A stretch of DNA of 64,000 nt from Coleophoma eucalyptorum (lineage: Eukaryota > Ascomycota > Leotiomycetes > Helotiales > Dermateaceae), in contig JALRME010000007.1 of the NCBI GenBank assembly GCA_026120035.1, positions 558,001 to 622,000 on the forward strand. Reading direction: 5' to 3'. Below the pieces are notes generated by a model that saw only the letters and a program-made list of their open reading frames with translations, was not told where the DNA came from and did no database searches. The stretch's first letter is position 1. Each line of letters opens with the position of its first letter. This document shows, piece by piece, positions 46,944-60,144 of the stretch. Both the position numbers and the translations under genes were made by a program.

Positions 46944-49900
46944 AAATTGATGAACTTGGTCAAGATAAAGTGTTCGGATTGAATTCTTGCATATCACAAC
47001 TTTACAAAGTGGAACAGGCTATGTCTTCTTCCACGATAATTCGTCACTGTCGACGTTGACAGGTATCTTTTTACGTTGGGTTCGTCTTTAGAAGAAATGT
47101 TGTATGATTAGAATATGAACTTGATGGGAATTAGTTTGAGGGGCATCATTAGCATGGAGTCTGGCATTTGGTGGTGTTTAGCGAGTCCGGATCACCGAAC
47201 GATTAGGTCTTCAGCTAAAGTGTGAATATGTACATATAATATAATTCCTACCCTAGCTGACACAGAATTTCCAGTAAGACTTAACTAGGGCAGAGGATAT
47301 CTTGAGGATACTGAGAAGTAATCCAAAATGCTTCAAATCAACTCAAGCTGCTGACCACTTCACATGCTCACATCTACCAACCAGACCTATTGAAGTCCGA
47401 ACTTGAATAATTGTGTTAATCTGACAAACTAGGTCACCGAAGCACTTCCCCTTAGGAACATCAAATATCACATATTTGAAGGGTGAGGCTGAATCAAACG
47501 ATGCCTTAATCGGCTTTCTTTTTTGCCAGTACCTTACTTTGACCCGCCTTTGGGAGATAACGTGGGGTAGTAGTGGATGGTCTGGTTGCCTTGAGTGCCT
47601 TACTCAGCCCTCACAGCCAGTTTCCCTATCTGGAGAAGCAATATTAACCAGGAGGTTAGGGGTCGGCTGGGGAGCATGTCGCAACGTTCATCTTTGTAGA
47701 TTTTCGGTGAACAGGTGAATTGGGTGTTGGTTGGGAAAACTCCTGTTCCACCCCTTCTACCCCTCCTTGGCATGTGGCATGTATGGATAGGAAGATTTGT
47801 CAGGGATGAGGGAGGTAAGCAGTGCTTTTGGTTGCATAAGGCTGGCTGGCTGGTTATAAGGGCTTCGTTTATAATCCTCCAGGGGTTTGTGTCACGTTAA
47901 TCTCCGCACACCCTATAAACGGCAATCAGCTCGGCTCCAGGCATGCCCATAACGCAACGATCGATATATATTGCGGCTTTTTGCTTCTGTTTTTGTGTCA
48001 TATGTGCATCTCGGTGTGAGGTTCAGGATGAAAACATGATGGAGCCTAGATGTTGGACCTTTTGCCTTACACAGAGCTGAAATTTTAGGGAACAAGTTGA
48101 AGGCTTTCATCAGCCGCGCGCTAAATTACTGTTGTTTTGAGGTTGGAAAAACCGGCAGAATGTTGGAGATTGCCTTAGGGAAGCCCAGGGCGGGTCTGAG
48201 AGCCCTCATGGCATTGTTAGGCAGGTTGTTATGCGTTGCCTAGCTCCTTTTCCTAGAACAGGAACGAGCTTAAGGGTGAGTGGAGTTGGTAAGAATGAGA
48301 TTTGCATTCTTGGTATGTGGTTGTAACGGCGGTCTGTTATACCTCTATGCAGTAATGGCACATATAGCTAGAGTTTAGAGGGCAGATCCTATATGCTTTT
48401 TAGCCTCTTCAACCTTAAGATAATTGGTCCAGTCCCTATTGTTTCTCCGAGTGTTCTAACCAGTATAGTTTGAGAATTCCAAGGTACTGTTAAAAAGTAT
48501 TGTTTTGTTTACAGAGAAGCAGTCATTTAACACCGGCACCCTCTCAAGAACTCAGTATAACATATATTATGACTGTTGCTTAACAATACGTCTTGTCTCT
48601 ATCAATAAAAGCTCCATAGTGCTTAAAGTAGCCCTAATTGTTCTTTTCAATTGCTCGCTTAAGTCATTGAGGTCGGCAAATGCAGTCTAAGTACAACGAC
48701 TGACCACTTCAGAAAACGGTCTTTCTTGCTCTTTTTAAGGTTATAGACCAATGTTAATATCCAACGAGCTGATGTGCTACGAGGGGGGGGGGGTCAAATA
48801 TTGCTATTACATATCTCACGAAGTCGTCGAGCCATCTGAATGGATATCCACCTTAGGCAGGCTCAGGTGAAAAAAGAGTTTTGTACTTTGCAACGCCAGA
48901 CTACGGCAGGCAGAGATAACTTTTCCTTAGGCACTAGCTAGCCAAGAGTGCTCCATGCACTAAAGAACCTGTGGTACATAGAGCTACAAGTCTACGATCT
49001 TTTCCACTAAACGCGCTAGTTTATATGTGTAAGTTCTTTTAGATATCTTAGGGTTAATTATTGCTATAGTAGAAAGCCTAGTGGTCAATATTAAGCTTCA
49101 CACTAAGATAAGCACAGTTGAGAAGTTAGAGTTTTTCAAAATGATTAGAATGCAAGGTGCAATAGCTGAATGAAGGATTCAGAGACATGTGCAATTCCTG
49201 GTCGGGTATTCGGCTTTAGGCTTATGACTTGCATCACCATGAATCTTAAACTGCCTAAAGGCCGTTCGCGGACCTCAAGCTGAGATCATCACAGAGAGTT
49301 TCACCAAAGCAAATAAGACTGTCTCCACCAATTCCAAACACTCTCTAGCCCATGGATTCAAGTGCTAATTTTCATCCTCAGTGTCTAAAAGTAGGCAATA
49401 TCATTTTTACATAGTTTGCTCATATTCATGAAGCTCCTTACACACCGTTCGATATTCTAAGACTAGAAAATTGATTTGTCACAATCATCAACTCAAAACA
49501 CCATCGAATGGTTCGTACCCCTCTCGGTGAAATCCTGCAACAGGATCTAACCCAATCGAATCGGATCTCCCAGATCTCAGCGCCCAGATCACGCGTGGTT
49601 TCTTTTTCTGTGTTGCTGACGATATATTATTGAACAGCCTATGAAATTGCCTAATACAAACAAGCCAACACCTTCTACAGTCTGCCTCAGCCGCACGTAG
49701 GTCATAGCTAGCGGGTAAGCGATAAGCGATAACAATGATTCCCGATTCCCGACCCTTGCTTCCCACCTTGCCAACTTTCGGCAAACTCTACACCTGTCTC
49801 GCTGGCAGACTTCCGGTAGATAACATATCGAAAGAAAAACAATTGTATAAATCATCAATTTGCAGTCCCATAACCCCACAATTTCGTGTTCTGATTGGAA

Positions 49901-51792
49901 CGCCTGTCCGGAAACGCTGGTAGGCTTCCGGTAGGTTTCGGTGCAACGACAACATATGTTTTCATACTTGCATGAAAGGCAAACACACTAAGGCAAATTC
50001 TCTCACATCGGTAAAGTGCTGAGTTGGATAGACATCAGCGGGCTTGAAGCCATGCCACAATAATGGGGTTCCCCTCACTCCACTCTCGTGTGCTAAGGAC
50101 GGTGTAGCGAATACCAGAAGCTGCATAGGTGAAACATGCCAGAAAGATGTATCCGGAATTCCCTCCAGTTGGTGGGAAAAGGCTATCATGACTTTCGCAT
50201 CTTGCGTGTCTTTGTTCGCTCTACCTACTTCTCGCAAGAGAAAAGTTACAGAAAATTAAGGCAACCTCTCATGGCGTCCTTAGATCCAATGCCATGTGGC
50301 TAAATTCAATTCATGTCCATCAATCAACATGGCGTCAATTCTCCGCTGGTGGTTCTAATACAAAAATGGAAACCCCCTCACACCCACTCATTTCGCATGC
50401 GAAGTGATTACCAGTAAACGACTATTTTGTACCACTTCAAGCTTTCTCTATGACGAGCCAAAAAAGCCTATCCTGTTCATTTTCAAGAAATACAGCACGT
50501 CAAATCCCAGCCGTAGGAAAGGCATCTGGATCTGCCATTAGTAGAGTGCCTATCTTTTCGATCCTCGATGTCAGTCCCAAAGCATGCGATATAAAGTCTC
50601 CTCACCATCTAAACCGCTCCTTGCAATCGCCCGGCTATAAAGCGCGGGTTAGACAGAACGCCTGACTGGCTGGAATAACAAGATAACATTCCCAAAAAAT
50701 GCCTACAGCCTTTTCAAAGAAACTGCCTTCTTGATTCCAGGAATCTAGTATATGAGGCATTTAATTCCCAGCCCAGAGCTGCATCAGCCGGTAAAAAGAC
50801 TAGAATTTTGGAACGTCCCACCAACGCAAGCCAGCCAATGCCAGAGCTCGAACAAAAGTGGATGAAAACAGGTCTGATATAAGAAACGAAAGGTTTCAAG
50901 GCAGAGCAGCCAGGGATTTCTTGCTGAAACAAGGATCATCGCCCGACTGTGTTCTAAAACATTCCAGTGCACCCCTCTCTTACCCCGTCACAGCACGTGT
51001 CGCTCATGGATAAAAGGTGGTAAGGCTGAGGGCTAGGCAATAGCTCCGATTTTCTAGAACATCGTGAAAGCTCACCGAGAGACCGACGAGAACGAGAAGA
51101 GAAGGGATCGGTTCTGCCTTTCTGGTTGCCTTCGCTGCACCCATCAAACTGTCGAGAGTGACATCAGATTAGATCAGATCAGAGGGTCCAGCAGAAAATG
51201 GAGGGTGTGAGATGAGAATTACGTGAATTTTCTGACCGTAATTTGCAATCAGTACGTAACTACTAAGGAAGGTGAGATAAATGGTTGCCTACAACAGGCG
51301 AACCTTTACGATGAGAAATCCCACAATTACAGAGAGGCACAGCACACTCCTCCCAAGAAACAGACACGCGCCCGCGCTCAATCCGGCTAACAAATCATGG
51401 GATACAATTATTAGAGGCCAGCTCGTAAACATCGTGACAAGTTTAAACTATGTCTCTGGACCAGCTAGGGCAAAGAAAAGGCAGCCAGATTTGTAAGGGT
51501 CACGAACGCAATGGTGGTGGCTCGGGCGGCCTTCAGACATAAGGACTTTATGTCATGATGGATGGCACGATGGATATCACGATGGGTGAAAATTGATTTC
51601 TGTACGGGCGTAGAGATAACAGGAGGTGGGCAACGAGATAGGCAGGAGAGACAGTTGCGCCTAGATGGGAAGCAGTGAGTGACCATCCCAATTTTTCCGA
51701 AATAGTCCAGTATCGCCAGCTGAAGCTGGTAGGGCCTCTCGTCGACATAACTTCTTTTCATTTTCTATACCGTATGGCCTATGATCTATCAT
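46944..51792. other. Gene desert, about 4.8 kb
   Basis: No supported gene. A run of eleven G lies at 48783-48793, and a short ATCAG-type repeat near 51163-51184. Similar words (ACTTCCGGTAGAT and GCTTCCGGTAGGT) recur at 49809 and 49925. The 3' end of SKI2 closes the stretch. Confidence 0.6.
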
Positions 51793-54700
51793 CTACATAT
51801 AGAGACTAGCAACAGCTGTGATATCTCTCTTGATCATTTCTTGGCACGTCTGCATCTTGGTGAATAACTCGGGGTCACCGATAATACGAGCAGCATTTTT
51901 AACTTCACGACATGTCTCGTCCAACCTTGTGATAACTCGTACAATCGTGCCTTCAAGAACATCGGTCAAATCAGTTATGTTCTTGAAACTCATGCCTCGT
52001 GCCCACTCATACACGACTTCCATAAGACCAAACCGAGGTCGCGATACGAAATCGTTCGAGTCGTCGGAGGAGAGGATGACTTGGTGATACGTCTGTCGCT
52101 CATTGACCTTTTCGGAAATCTCAATGATGGTCTTCATGCCATTTTCAAGATTCCCGGTGAGGTTAGGAACCATATCCGTCTTCTCCTGGAACACAAAGGC
52201 AGAGAGCAGAGCCACAATCTCTGCCGGTTCGTACGCTGCCAATACATTGTCAAGGATGAGTTCCGTAAGAACAAGCTCGTCTGCTGAGTGAATCTCACAG
52301 GCGACCTTGCCTTTTAGCTGAACTCTTGAGCTGTCATCAATGAAGTCGAGATCTTTGAGGACTTGAATACGCTGCTCGTAATCTGGGAGGAGTTGAAGAT
52401 TTTGATCTGACATGAGCTGTCGTAGCTGAGAGATATTCTCCTTGATAAGCCACTCATCGTGACGCATGGCAAACTGAAACTTTTAGTAACGAAAGGAGAA
52501 CAGGTGGGGCTTGTGACTTACATGTTTTAAGAATTGCGGGCACAAGAGGCAGCCACTCATCTGTGTCTGCGCTGCCTCTTGGTTCCGCTTTGCCATGATA
52601 TCTCGAAGTTGGATCTCCTTGATCCGTGACCAGTCGGTTTCGTTCCAAAGATCGTCTTCCCAGGAGCTACATATTTTTGTAAGCTCTAGTATTGCTTCCT
52701 TATACCCATCCCCACCCTCAAAGATACCGGGGAGAACACCCTTCGCTACAGTCTTTGTGACGCATTCCAGATCATTTACAGGTACGTAATGTGTCTTTGT
52801 TGAGATATGCTTCTTGAATTGAGGAAGTGGCGTGAACATCGTCCTATACTTCGGCAAAAATGGAAGAAGATCTGTGGAGTCTCTCTGATCTCTACGGGTC
52901 TTGATTTCAAGGACATGAAGTGTTGGCGATGTGCCACTAGTAGCGCCTTCGCGCAGCAGGATTCCAGGAGTTCGGATGCCATCCTTGTTAAACACCAGTA
53001 ATCGGCCCTTGGAAAACATTCGGCGGCCTACAGGGGTAGCTAGGAGACCAAGGTGAAGGTCTACCGTGTACTGCTTGAAATCTTGTGCGGATTGGTGACA
53101 CGTCTCCATGTCTACGTCGCAGATATCACAAGGCTCTCGCTTGATCTTGGCCAAATCAGCCTCGGAGATCTTCACTTGCTTCTCATGCTCAGGAAGCAGC
53201 TGTTGTGTTGCATGCTCGCTGAAACTTCTCTTGATCATCTCCTCGATCTTCAAAGCCTCGACACGAAGCAAGTTGAGGATCATGTTGTAAGTCAATCTGA
53301 ATTGTGAGCGCAGCTTTGAAGGTTCTCCCAAAATCATTTGTCGTAGTTCTGTCACAGGTGGGGCTTCACCACCACCTGGAGCAACTATGATGACAGATCC
53401 AACAGTATCCAATCCACGGCGTCCTGCTCTACCAGCCATTTGAGTGTATTCACCTGGGAGTAGGTTTCGGAACGAATGGCCATCATGCTTGCGGTATCCA
53501 GAGAAAACGACTGTTCGCGTTGGCAAGTTCAAGCCCATGGCGAATGTCTCTGTTGCAAATAACACCTTAACCAAAGTTTGGGCGAAAAGCATTTCGACAA
53601 CCTCCTTAACAATGGGAAGCAATCCACCATGATGTACTGCAATTCCTCTGCCAAGCAAATCTCTCAGACGAACAATCTGTGGCAGTATACGATCTTCTGG
53701 CTTCAAACGAGCTATCGATTTTTCAATGATCATATGAATAGCACTCTTCTCAGTAGCTGTGCAGAAGTCTTGGTTGCTAAGAGCATCTGCATTTTCTTCG
53801 CAACGCTTCTTGGAGAAGACGAATATACATGCTGGCAATAGAGTCTCTTTCTTCAAGAATTGGACCAGATGGACCCACAGCGTCTTGTCTTGAGCTGCTG
53901 AAGTACGGCCACCTTGTCTGCCACCTCGCTGACCCATATGGCCAGGAGCATGGCTCGCACGAGGAGGTCCTCCTCGACCTCGTTGCTGGCTGCCACCTCT
54001 TTGCTGCCCTCCGCCTCTCTGTGGCCCACCGCGCTGGTTTTGACCGCGTCCTCCACGGCTATTGTTGCCGCCTCGTCCTGAGGAAGCTTCAGGCGCTGGT
54101 AGCGTCTTTACTTTGTCTCTGCCACTTAAAACATCATTCGCTGACTTCCACCCCTTCTCCAGGAATCTCTTCTCTGAATCAACAATCTTATGAATACCCT
54201 TGTCTGCCCAAAGATAGTGCTCTAGGGGTACAGGTCTCTTCGGGGTTGAGATTACATAGATGTCTTTTCGTTTGGTCCTTCCCACCCACGACGCGAATTC
54301 GTAAGTATTGGGTACTGTAGCGGAAAGTAGAATCAAGGTTACATGCTCAGGCAACATGATGATAACCTCTTCCCAGACAACACCTCGTTCCAAATCATTA
54401 ACGTAATGGACTTCATCGAATATGACAAACTCCACATCTCTGATAAGATCGGCTCCTCTATAAAGCATGCTTCGAAGAATTTCTGTTGTCATGATTAAAC
54501 AACTAGCTTCGGGAGATATTTGCACATCTCCTGTAAGAATACCAACCTCATCGAATACTTCTCGGAAGTCACGAAACTTCTGATTACTCAAGGCTTTGAT
54601 TGGTGACGTGTAAATTGCCTTGGTCATATGCTTTGCAGCAAGAGCGATAGCATATTCTGCGACCACAGTTTTTCCAGCAGAGGTATGAGCTGCAACAAAC

Positions 54701-55735
54701 ACGGAGTCACCATTCTCAAGATGATAGACTGCTTCCTTCTGAAAAGTGTCAAGCTCAAAGGGCCATTCTCTCGCCATGTCGGGAACAAGTTCTCTAAAGT
54801 TGGTAATCTCTCTCTTCACATCCACCATATGTGCCCATTCTCGACCTTGACGTTTTGCACTTGATGCTGCAAGAACTCCATGTGGTTCCAAAGCTGGAAA
54901 TTCGACCGGTAGCAAAGAGTCAATGTCCTCTTCTGCATCGTCGTCAGAATTATTGGCAGATTCTCCAGAGCCGTTCGCCCCGTCGTCCTCAGGATTTTCA
55001 GGCTCAGCTTCTGGTTCTTCCTCCAGCATATTCTCAACATCCTCTGCTTCTTTCTCATCCAAGTCAGGTTTCTGCTTCGTGAAGTCAAGACCTCTGCTGA
55101 ACCCCGGTGCAATTTCCAATAAGCCACCCTCACCACTGAAATTGATTACTCTCTCGAGCTTTGATGCACCACTAATAGTTGCCTCATTCTTGATAACCTG
55201 CTCTTCGAGTGCTGCAGCTGCTTCTACACCCTCGAGACCCCCAGGAGCGAAAGGAAAGAATCCAGCAGCGCCTCGTACAAAGTCTGCTCTATTTGCAGGT
55301 TTCCGGAGGAATGATGTTGAATTCTTCGCTGTGGCACTGTTTGCAGGCACCGTTACCTCCTTATATCCTGTTACCCGTCCTTCAAGCCCTTCTCTCGTGA
55401 ATCGTGTGATCGTGCGAGTCTGCGTTGGCGCAAGCTTGAAGAGGCTCGTATAGTCGACCGGCGCATCCCATCTCCTGTGCGATTGTCAGCCTCAGGTAGC
55501 CCATATGCATTCGTTATGCTTACTGCTGCAGTTTGTTGAGCCAAGCCTCTGAGAAGGAGGTCGATGGCGTAAGGTACTTCTGCTCGAGTTCCCGCTTGAG
55601 TGATTCCTTGTCCTGCTTGACTCTCTTGCGAGGTCTTTGCTCGTCGAGGATGTGATCAATCCAGTCATCATCTTCATTAACAGCAGCAGAATCAAGATTG
55701 ACTCTCGAGAGAGCTCCGATAAGACTGTCTGCCAT
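51793..55735 (-). CDS. SKI2: Ski complex RNA helicase Ski2
   Basis: Exons 55524-55735, 52522-55474 and 51793-52473 (minus strand), 1281 residues, about the size of yeast Ski2. Joins read KLQQRWDAPVDYTSLF and PQFLKHFAMRHDEW. The DExH helicase core shows AAHTSAGKT near residue 335, TSPIKALSNQKFRDF, DEVHYVND near 428 and LLSATVPN, then ATETFAMGLNLPTRTVVF and YTQMAGRAGRRGLD. A Gly/Arg-rich insert with many RGG units (about 535-595) lies between the two RecA-like halves. The C terminus has the Ski2/Mtr4 arch and DSHCT domain (YEWARGMSFKNITDLTDV). With Ski3 and Ski8 it feeds mRNA to the cytoplasmic exosome. Mtr4 is excluded by the N-terminal Ski2 region and motif wording. Confidence 0.94.
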
Positions 55736-56074
55736 CACAGCAGCTTGGTGTCTTGGTTGACGCTGTAGCCTTGGGCGGGAAATTCACAAGCCTCGAGGAT
55801 TTTGGAACGTCATGAGCTAGGCGAAAGCTATCAACCCCTCCAGGCTATCTATCAGTCGAGCAAATAGACGGTCTGCACCAAAACCAAACAACAGACATTT
55901 CAATCAAAAAACAATGTATCATAAATAACAAAAAGTTGAAACTATCCTATTATTCTTATAAGTTCAAATTAAAACACCATCCCCAAAGCCTATTACCAGG
56001 CCAAACCCCAGGAGCAATACACCAAACACCATCATGATATGCCCCACCAAGAAAACCATCAAAATATCTTATCA
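55736..56074. other. Intergenic, SKI2 promoter and CSM3 3' end
   Basis: 339 bases, A+T-rich toward the CSM3 side; no gene seen. Confidence 0.6.
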
Positions 56075-57120
56075 TTACCATGGATCGTCCATCCCTGCCA
56101 TAGCTTCCATCTCATCGTCAAATTCATCAGCAGCTGGAGCTTGCGCAGCTTTTGATGTTGCTGGAGCACTCTTTGGCGCGTTTTGTAGCATTTCCTCCTC
56201 TTCCGCTAGTAGCGCATCCAGATCGTCTTCCGGTGGTCCATCATCATTTGATATTGGTTTTGCAGATCCGAATATGCTAGTATTTCCTCCACCAAATATT
56301 GAAGTTTGAGCGCCTGTGGTGCTTGCCTCTGCGTTTCGGGTTGGTCTGGGGGTTGCGTTGTAGATATCGTCCATTTCAGTATCTGCATTCGGCGGTGTGT
56401 TCGACCGTTGTGTTACAGCCTTCTCAAATATGGGAGCAATTCTTGTCGAAGCAGTTGCGATTCTTTCTTCAACCTCGCTTGGTGGTAAGACTGGCTCGTC
56501 AAATATTGTATCCTCGTGTACCGACGAGCGCGGTCTTCCTTCATTAATCCATTCCATTCTCATGGTCTGAATCTGTTTCTTGTGTCCCAACTTCTCTACC
56601 ATCGACAAGGCATCCAGGAACTTTGCTTTAGGAAACAAGTCGTCGAGCCAGAGTTGATAGAACGCGAGAAGATTGGCAGCATCGGAAAACTAGGCCTGTT
56701 AGTTGAAGCTGAGCCAGATGAAAGTCTTGTATGTCCTACTTCATGTCCCTTCCCCTTAAATTTCAGATGAGCTTTCGCCTTCTTACGCAGTTTTGGAATT
56801 CCAGCATCAGAAAGTAACCTATCGCATAATCAGACTCGTAGCCAAAGCCTTCATGAGAATACAAACCTATGTTCGTCAAGCTTCACTCGAGGAGCACGAG
56901 GCTTTTTTGTGACCTCGATCTCCTTATCCAATCCCAAATTATCCGCTCCTTTCCTGGTATTTTCTGTCTCTGCTGTCTTCTTCGACTGCGTAGTGGAGGA
57001 ATTGTAGTTATTAGAAAACGGATCGTCCTCTCCATCAACGTCATAGTCGAAGAGGTCATCGAACTCATCACCACCAGCAGTAGGACCGCCTGTGGGTAAT
57101 TCTTGGGTGACTGAAGACAT
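56075..57120 (-). CDS. CSM3: Replication fork protection protein Csm3/Swi3 (Tipin)
   Basis: Exons 56867-57120, 56740-56818 and 56075-56689 (minus strand), 315 residues. The Swi3 domain at about 75-160 is rebuilt across both introns: RVKLDEHRLLSDAGIPKLRKKAK, then HLKFKGKGHE, then FSDAANLLAFYQLWLDDLFPKAKFLDALSMVEKLGHKK. The acidic N terminus (DEFDDLFDYDVDGED) and a second acidic C-terminal tail match the family. With Tof1 it travels with the replisome, stabilises stalled forks and passes signals to the checkpoint kinases. Its start codon lies 273 bases from the divergent complex I subunit gene, and an MCB box sits in that interval. Nuclear. Confidence 0.93.
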
Positions 57121-57223
57121 TATGGATCAACACTGAAGGTCTTTTTCGTAAATATATAATCTCCAGAGAAGTTTGCTGGCGTAGAACATTCAATATCACG
57201 TCCAAAGAAATCTACAAGTTCTC

Positions 57224-57229
57224 ACGCGT
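57224..57229. promoter_or_regulatory. MluI cell-cycle box in the CSM3 promoter
   Basis: ACGCGT lies 104 bases above the CSM3 start, with a partial GACGCGAC 20 bases further. It fits G1/S expression of a replication gene, but the region is shared with a complex I gene. Confidence 0.5.
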
Positions 57230-57393
57230 CTCGAATTCTGGGGTTGACGCGACTAAGGCATAAACTTAAAAAGTGTCAGGCACCCAATATATGTTGGCCC
57301 GTGCGTTCAAGCCTGGCGAGCTTCAGGATTGAACGACATCCGAAAGCCCAAAGAAGTCCCAGATTCGCAATTGGAAGCAATTGGCTTGTCAAA

Positions 57394-58113
57394 ATGTCCA
57401 ACACAGAGCAGCGGCCATATGTGCCAGCAAAGACAGTTCATTCTGATTACCCAGTACGTTGGATAGCTTGCGCACCGTCCACGAAGAGAGCTAACCTGCC
57501 CACTCACAGCTCATTGACAGCGACCCGTACGTACCCATTGATCTAGTACTGCCCATGGACTAGGCGCTGACTGTCGCAGACACTTCAAGAGAGTCGTTGG
57601 ATATGCCCGACCAGGTGACTATGCCTTCGGAGCTGTAGCTGGAGCCACCCTCCCAGCGACGATGCTGCTATGGGAGAAGGTCTCGCCATCATATGTTGGC
57701 AAGGGAGGATTTGCACCCATCATGCGATTGACTGGAGTCCTGGGTCTTGGATTTGGATTCTTGACATTCTACCAGAGATCGATATGTGCGTCATTTCCCG
57801 CACAGCTCCAGACGGCCAATTACTAACAGAATCCTCAACTGTAGTGCGATTTTACGGATGGACCGAGAACTCCCGCGAGGTCGATATGGATATGAAGGAG
57901 ATGGTTCAGAAAGTCAAGGCCGGAAAGCCATTGTACGGAGAGAGCACCTTGACCCCATACATGCAGGGTGTTGCTGCACGAAACTCGAGGTACACTGGTG
58001 TCTGGTTCCACATTATCCCGTGGTTCAACTTTGTCAACCACAACCAACATGGTGTTGATACGGCTAAGTACTACCAGGCAGCCGAGAAGGAATTGGAGGC
58101 CGCGAGAAAGTGA
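57394..58113 (+). CDS. NADH:ubiquinone oxidoreductase 21 kDa subunit (complex I)
   Basis: Exons 57394-57453, 57510-57526, 57580-57785 and 57845-58113, 183 residues. The second exon is only 17 bases (LIDSDP with the last codon split). The joined protein reads VHSDYPLIDSDPHFKRVVGYARPGDYAFGA, then two hydrophobic helices (AGATLPATMLLWEKV, MRLTGVLGLGFGFLTFYQRS), and LRFYGWTENSREVDMDMKEM, as in the Neurospora 20.9/21 kDa accessory subunit. It sits in the membrane arm of complex I in the inner mitochondrial membrane and has a structural role. It has no classical presequence, as usual for this subunit. Confidence 0.93.
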
Positions 58114-59270
58114 GGCAGTGTCTGGGCAGGTTGGGGTGACGGGGCGAACTTGTTGTACATACTGGGAAATATGGAGGTTGTTTGGCTGCTACTTCGAGAT
58201 CCCATGAAAGCACTGATGCTCCTGCATTGAGGGATACTTCTTAGATTATAAGATTAAGCCCAGCAGAGAGGGACAGTCCGAGTTAAGCCAAACTAGTATC
58301 TGAATTGAGTCTTGACCGTTCCACAGCAAGCCCGTGTAATGTGACCTTGCATAACTTCAAAAACAACCTTGACTAAAAAATGCGACAATCGTGATTTTGA
58401 CTCCTTCCACTTGGGAAAGGATATACAGTAGTCTAACTTTCACATGCCAGTATGAAAATCAGGTGGGTAGTTATACAATTGGGTTATTAGGAGAATGTCG
58501 TTGTAACCATCAAAAGTCGTTCCTAGGGGATAAGATTTCCTCTTGCACCTCAAAAAAAAAAACAGTTATTTAAATCTGCTTAACACCCATGACTACACAC
58601 GAACAAGAGCTCACCAGACGACGTTCGGTGCACTTGTGAATCACTGTGATAGGAAAGAGTCTTGGGGGTTGGGTCCCTTCCCGAGCGCCGAAAAACAGCA
58701 ACAGGGGGTGTGCTCCATTTCACAAACGACGGAGGTTGTTTTTTACGAGGCAGCAGAACAAATTATCGCTGTCACATATCTGGGCTTTTCTTTGCAAGAC
58801 TTGATCAGGCTCTTTCCTTTTTATATAAATTTTTGGTGGTCTAGTAGGATATGTGTAGTCCTGATATTTTCTTTTCGATTTTGGTTGACTTTCTTTTATT
58901 TGCTTATCTTCCTCGATTTTTTTTTCAAGTCGATGTGACATAACTTGAAGCTTCAATTACATGCAACGTAAACATGGAAATAGAAAACAAAGATAGCCAT
59001 TCCTGACTAAGAAATTTTCTTATCCTTTGAACAGAATTTTTATAGATGCATTACCCAGTACAGCTTGAACCACTGTATCACTGTTATCACGGAGAGGTTA
59101 GCCTGGTCCCTCTTCTTCAATTTTCATTACATTATATCTTTCAGTAAAGATTGGGATATATACTCACTAGAACCATGGGTTTTCCATGTCGGAATTTTGA
59201 GACAGCCAGTGTGTACTCGCACTGGACTGTTTGATAGCTATTTCTAGATGGCAGCCTTTTCAACACCACT
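58114..59270. other. Intergenic between convergent genes
   Basis: 1.16 kb holding the 3' ends of the complex I subunit and TAD2 genes. It is A+T-rich with poly-A and poly-T runs (about 58551-58563 and 58916-58926). No gene is supported. Confidence 0.6.
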
Positions 59271-60144
59271 TCAGCTTTGCTTGACTTCCTCTAATGGCTC
59301 GACTTCTTTCACTGTCCGATCTTTCCTCTTCTTCGGCACAGGGGCTATTTGAGAATCAGCATTTATCTCAATCGACATATACGAATAGAAAATCAAGCAG
59401 AGAAAACGAGACTCGAAAGAAGAAACAAAATACCAACCTTTCCCATTCTCCTGAACGTAGAATCTCCTTAGAAGCAAGATAGCCTCTTCCCTTAGCCAAC
59501 CGCCACTGACTTCATAATCATCCTTATGCCTCTCTAAAACCTCCCCCTCTTTCGGAACCCTTCCATTTGCACGATGGATATTCAAGACACCACCCGTCCC
59601 ACCAAACTTCTCATTCGACGCACCGAAATACACCTTCCGGATGCCAAACTGACGCAACAGACTGGCGCACATGATACACGGCTCTACCGTGACGTACAGA
59701 TCACACTCCTTGAGGGTCGCGGGGGTATACTTCAACTCGGTCTCGGTCTCACTCGGGACTCCTTCGGGAGCTCCCGCGTTGGTCAGATCTCCTGAAGAGG
59801 TTGAAGCGGGCGTTGTCAAGATTTGATTAATCGCCTCGAACTCAGCATGCCGAGTGCCATTCATGGTTCTGTTCGTGGCATTCATACCCCGGCCGATAAT
59901 TACGCCCTCGTGCACAAAGACGCACCCGACGGGCGTTTCGTCGGTTTGCAGTGCTAGTTCTCCCTGTGCAGCGTGTAAGTAAGTGATAGGGTACTCTGGG
60001 GACTTTGGAAGGGCAAGGGAATAATGAATGGACCATGGCTATTGCTTCGCGCATGAAATTGATATGCATGGCTTTCTCCTCATCATTCATATCCTCTCTT
60101 GCTCGGCTAACACCTGATTTTACTCCGGTGGCTTGGGACTCCAT
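59271..60144 (-). CDS. TAD2: tRNA-specific adenosine-34 deaminase catalytic subunit Tad2
   Basis: Exons 60034-60144, 59438-59963 and 59271-59344 (minus strand), 236 residues. The cytidine/deoxycytidylate deaminase fold is clear: TPVGCVFVHEGVIIGRGMNATNRT, the zinc-binding and proton-shuttle motif HAEFEAIN, and the second zinc motif VEPCIMCASLLRQFGIRKVYFG. A family-typical NEKFGGTGGVLNIH loop follows. An acid- and Thr-rich insertion lies between the two zinc motifs. Tad2 with Tad3 converts adenosine 34 to inosine in the anticodon of several tRNAs. The first intron has a weak donor (gtccat), so that junction is the least sure; it gives AIAMGELALQTDE. The last exon adds a Lys-rich tail. Confidence 0.92.
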
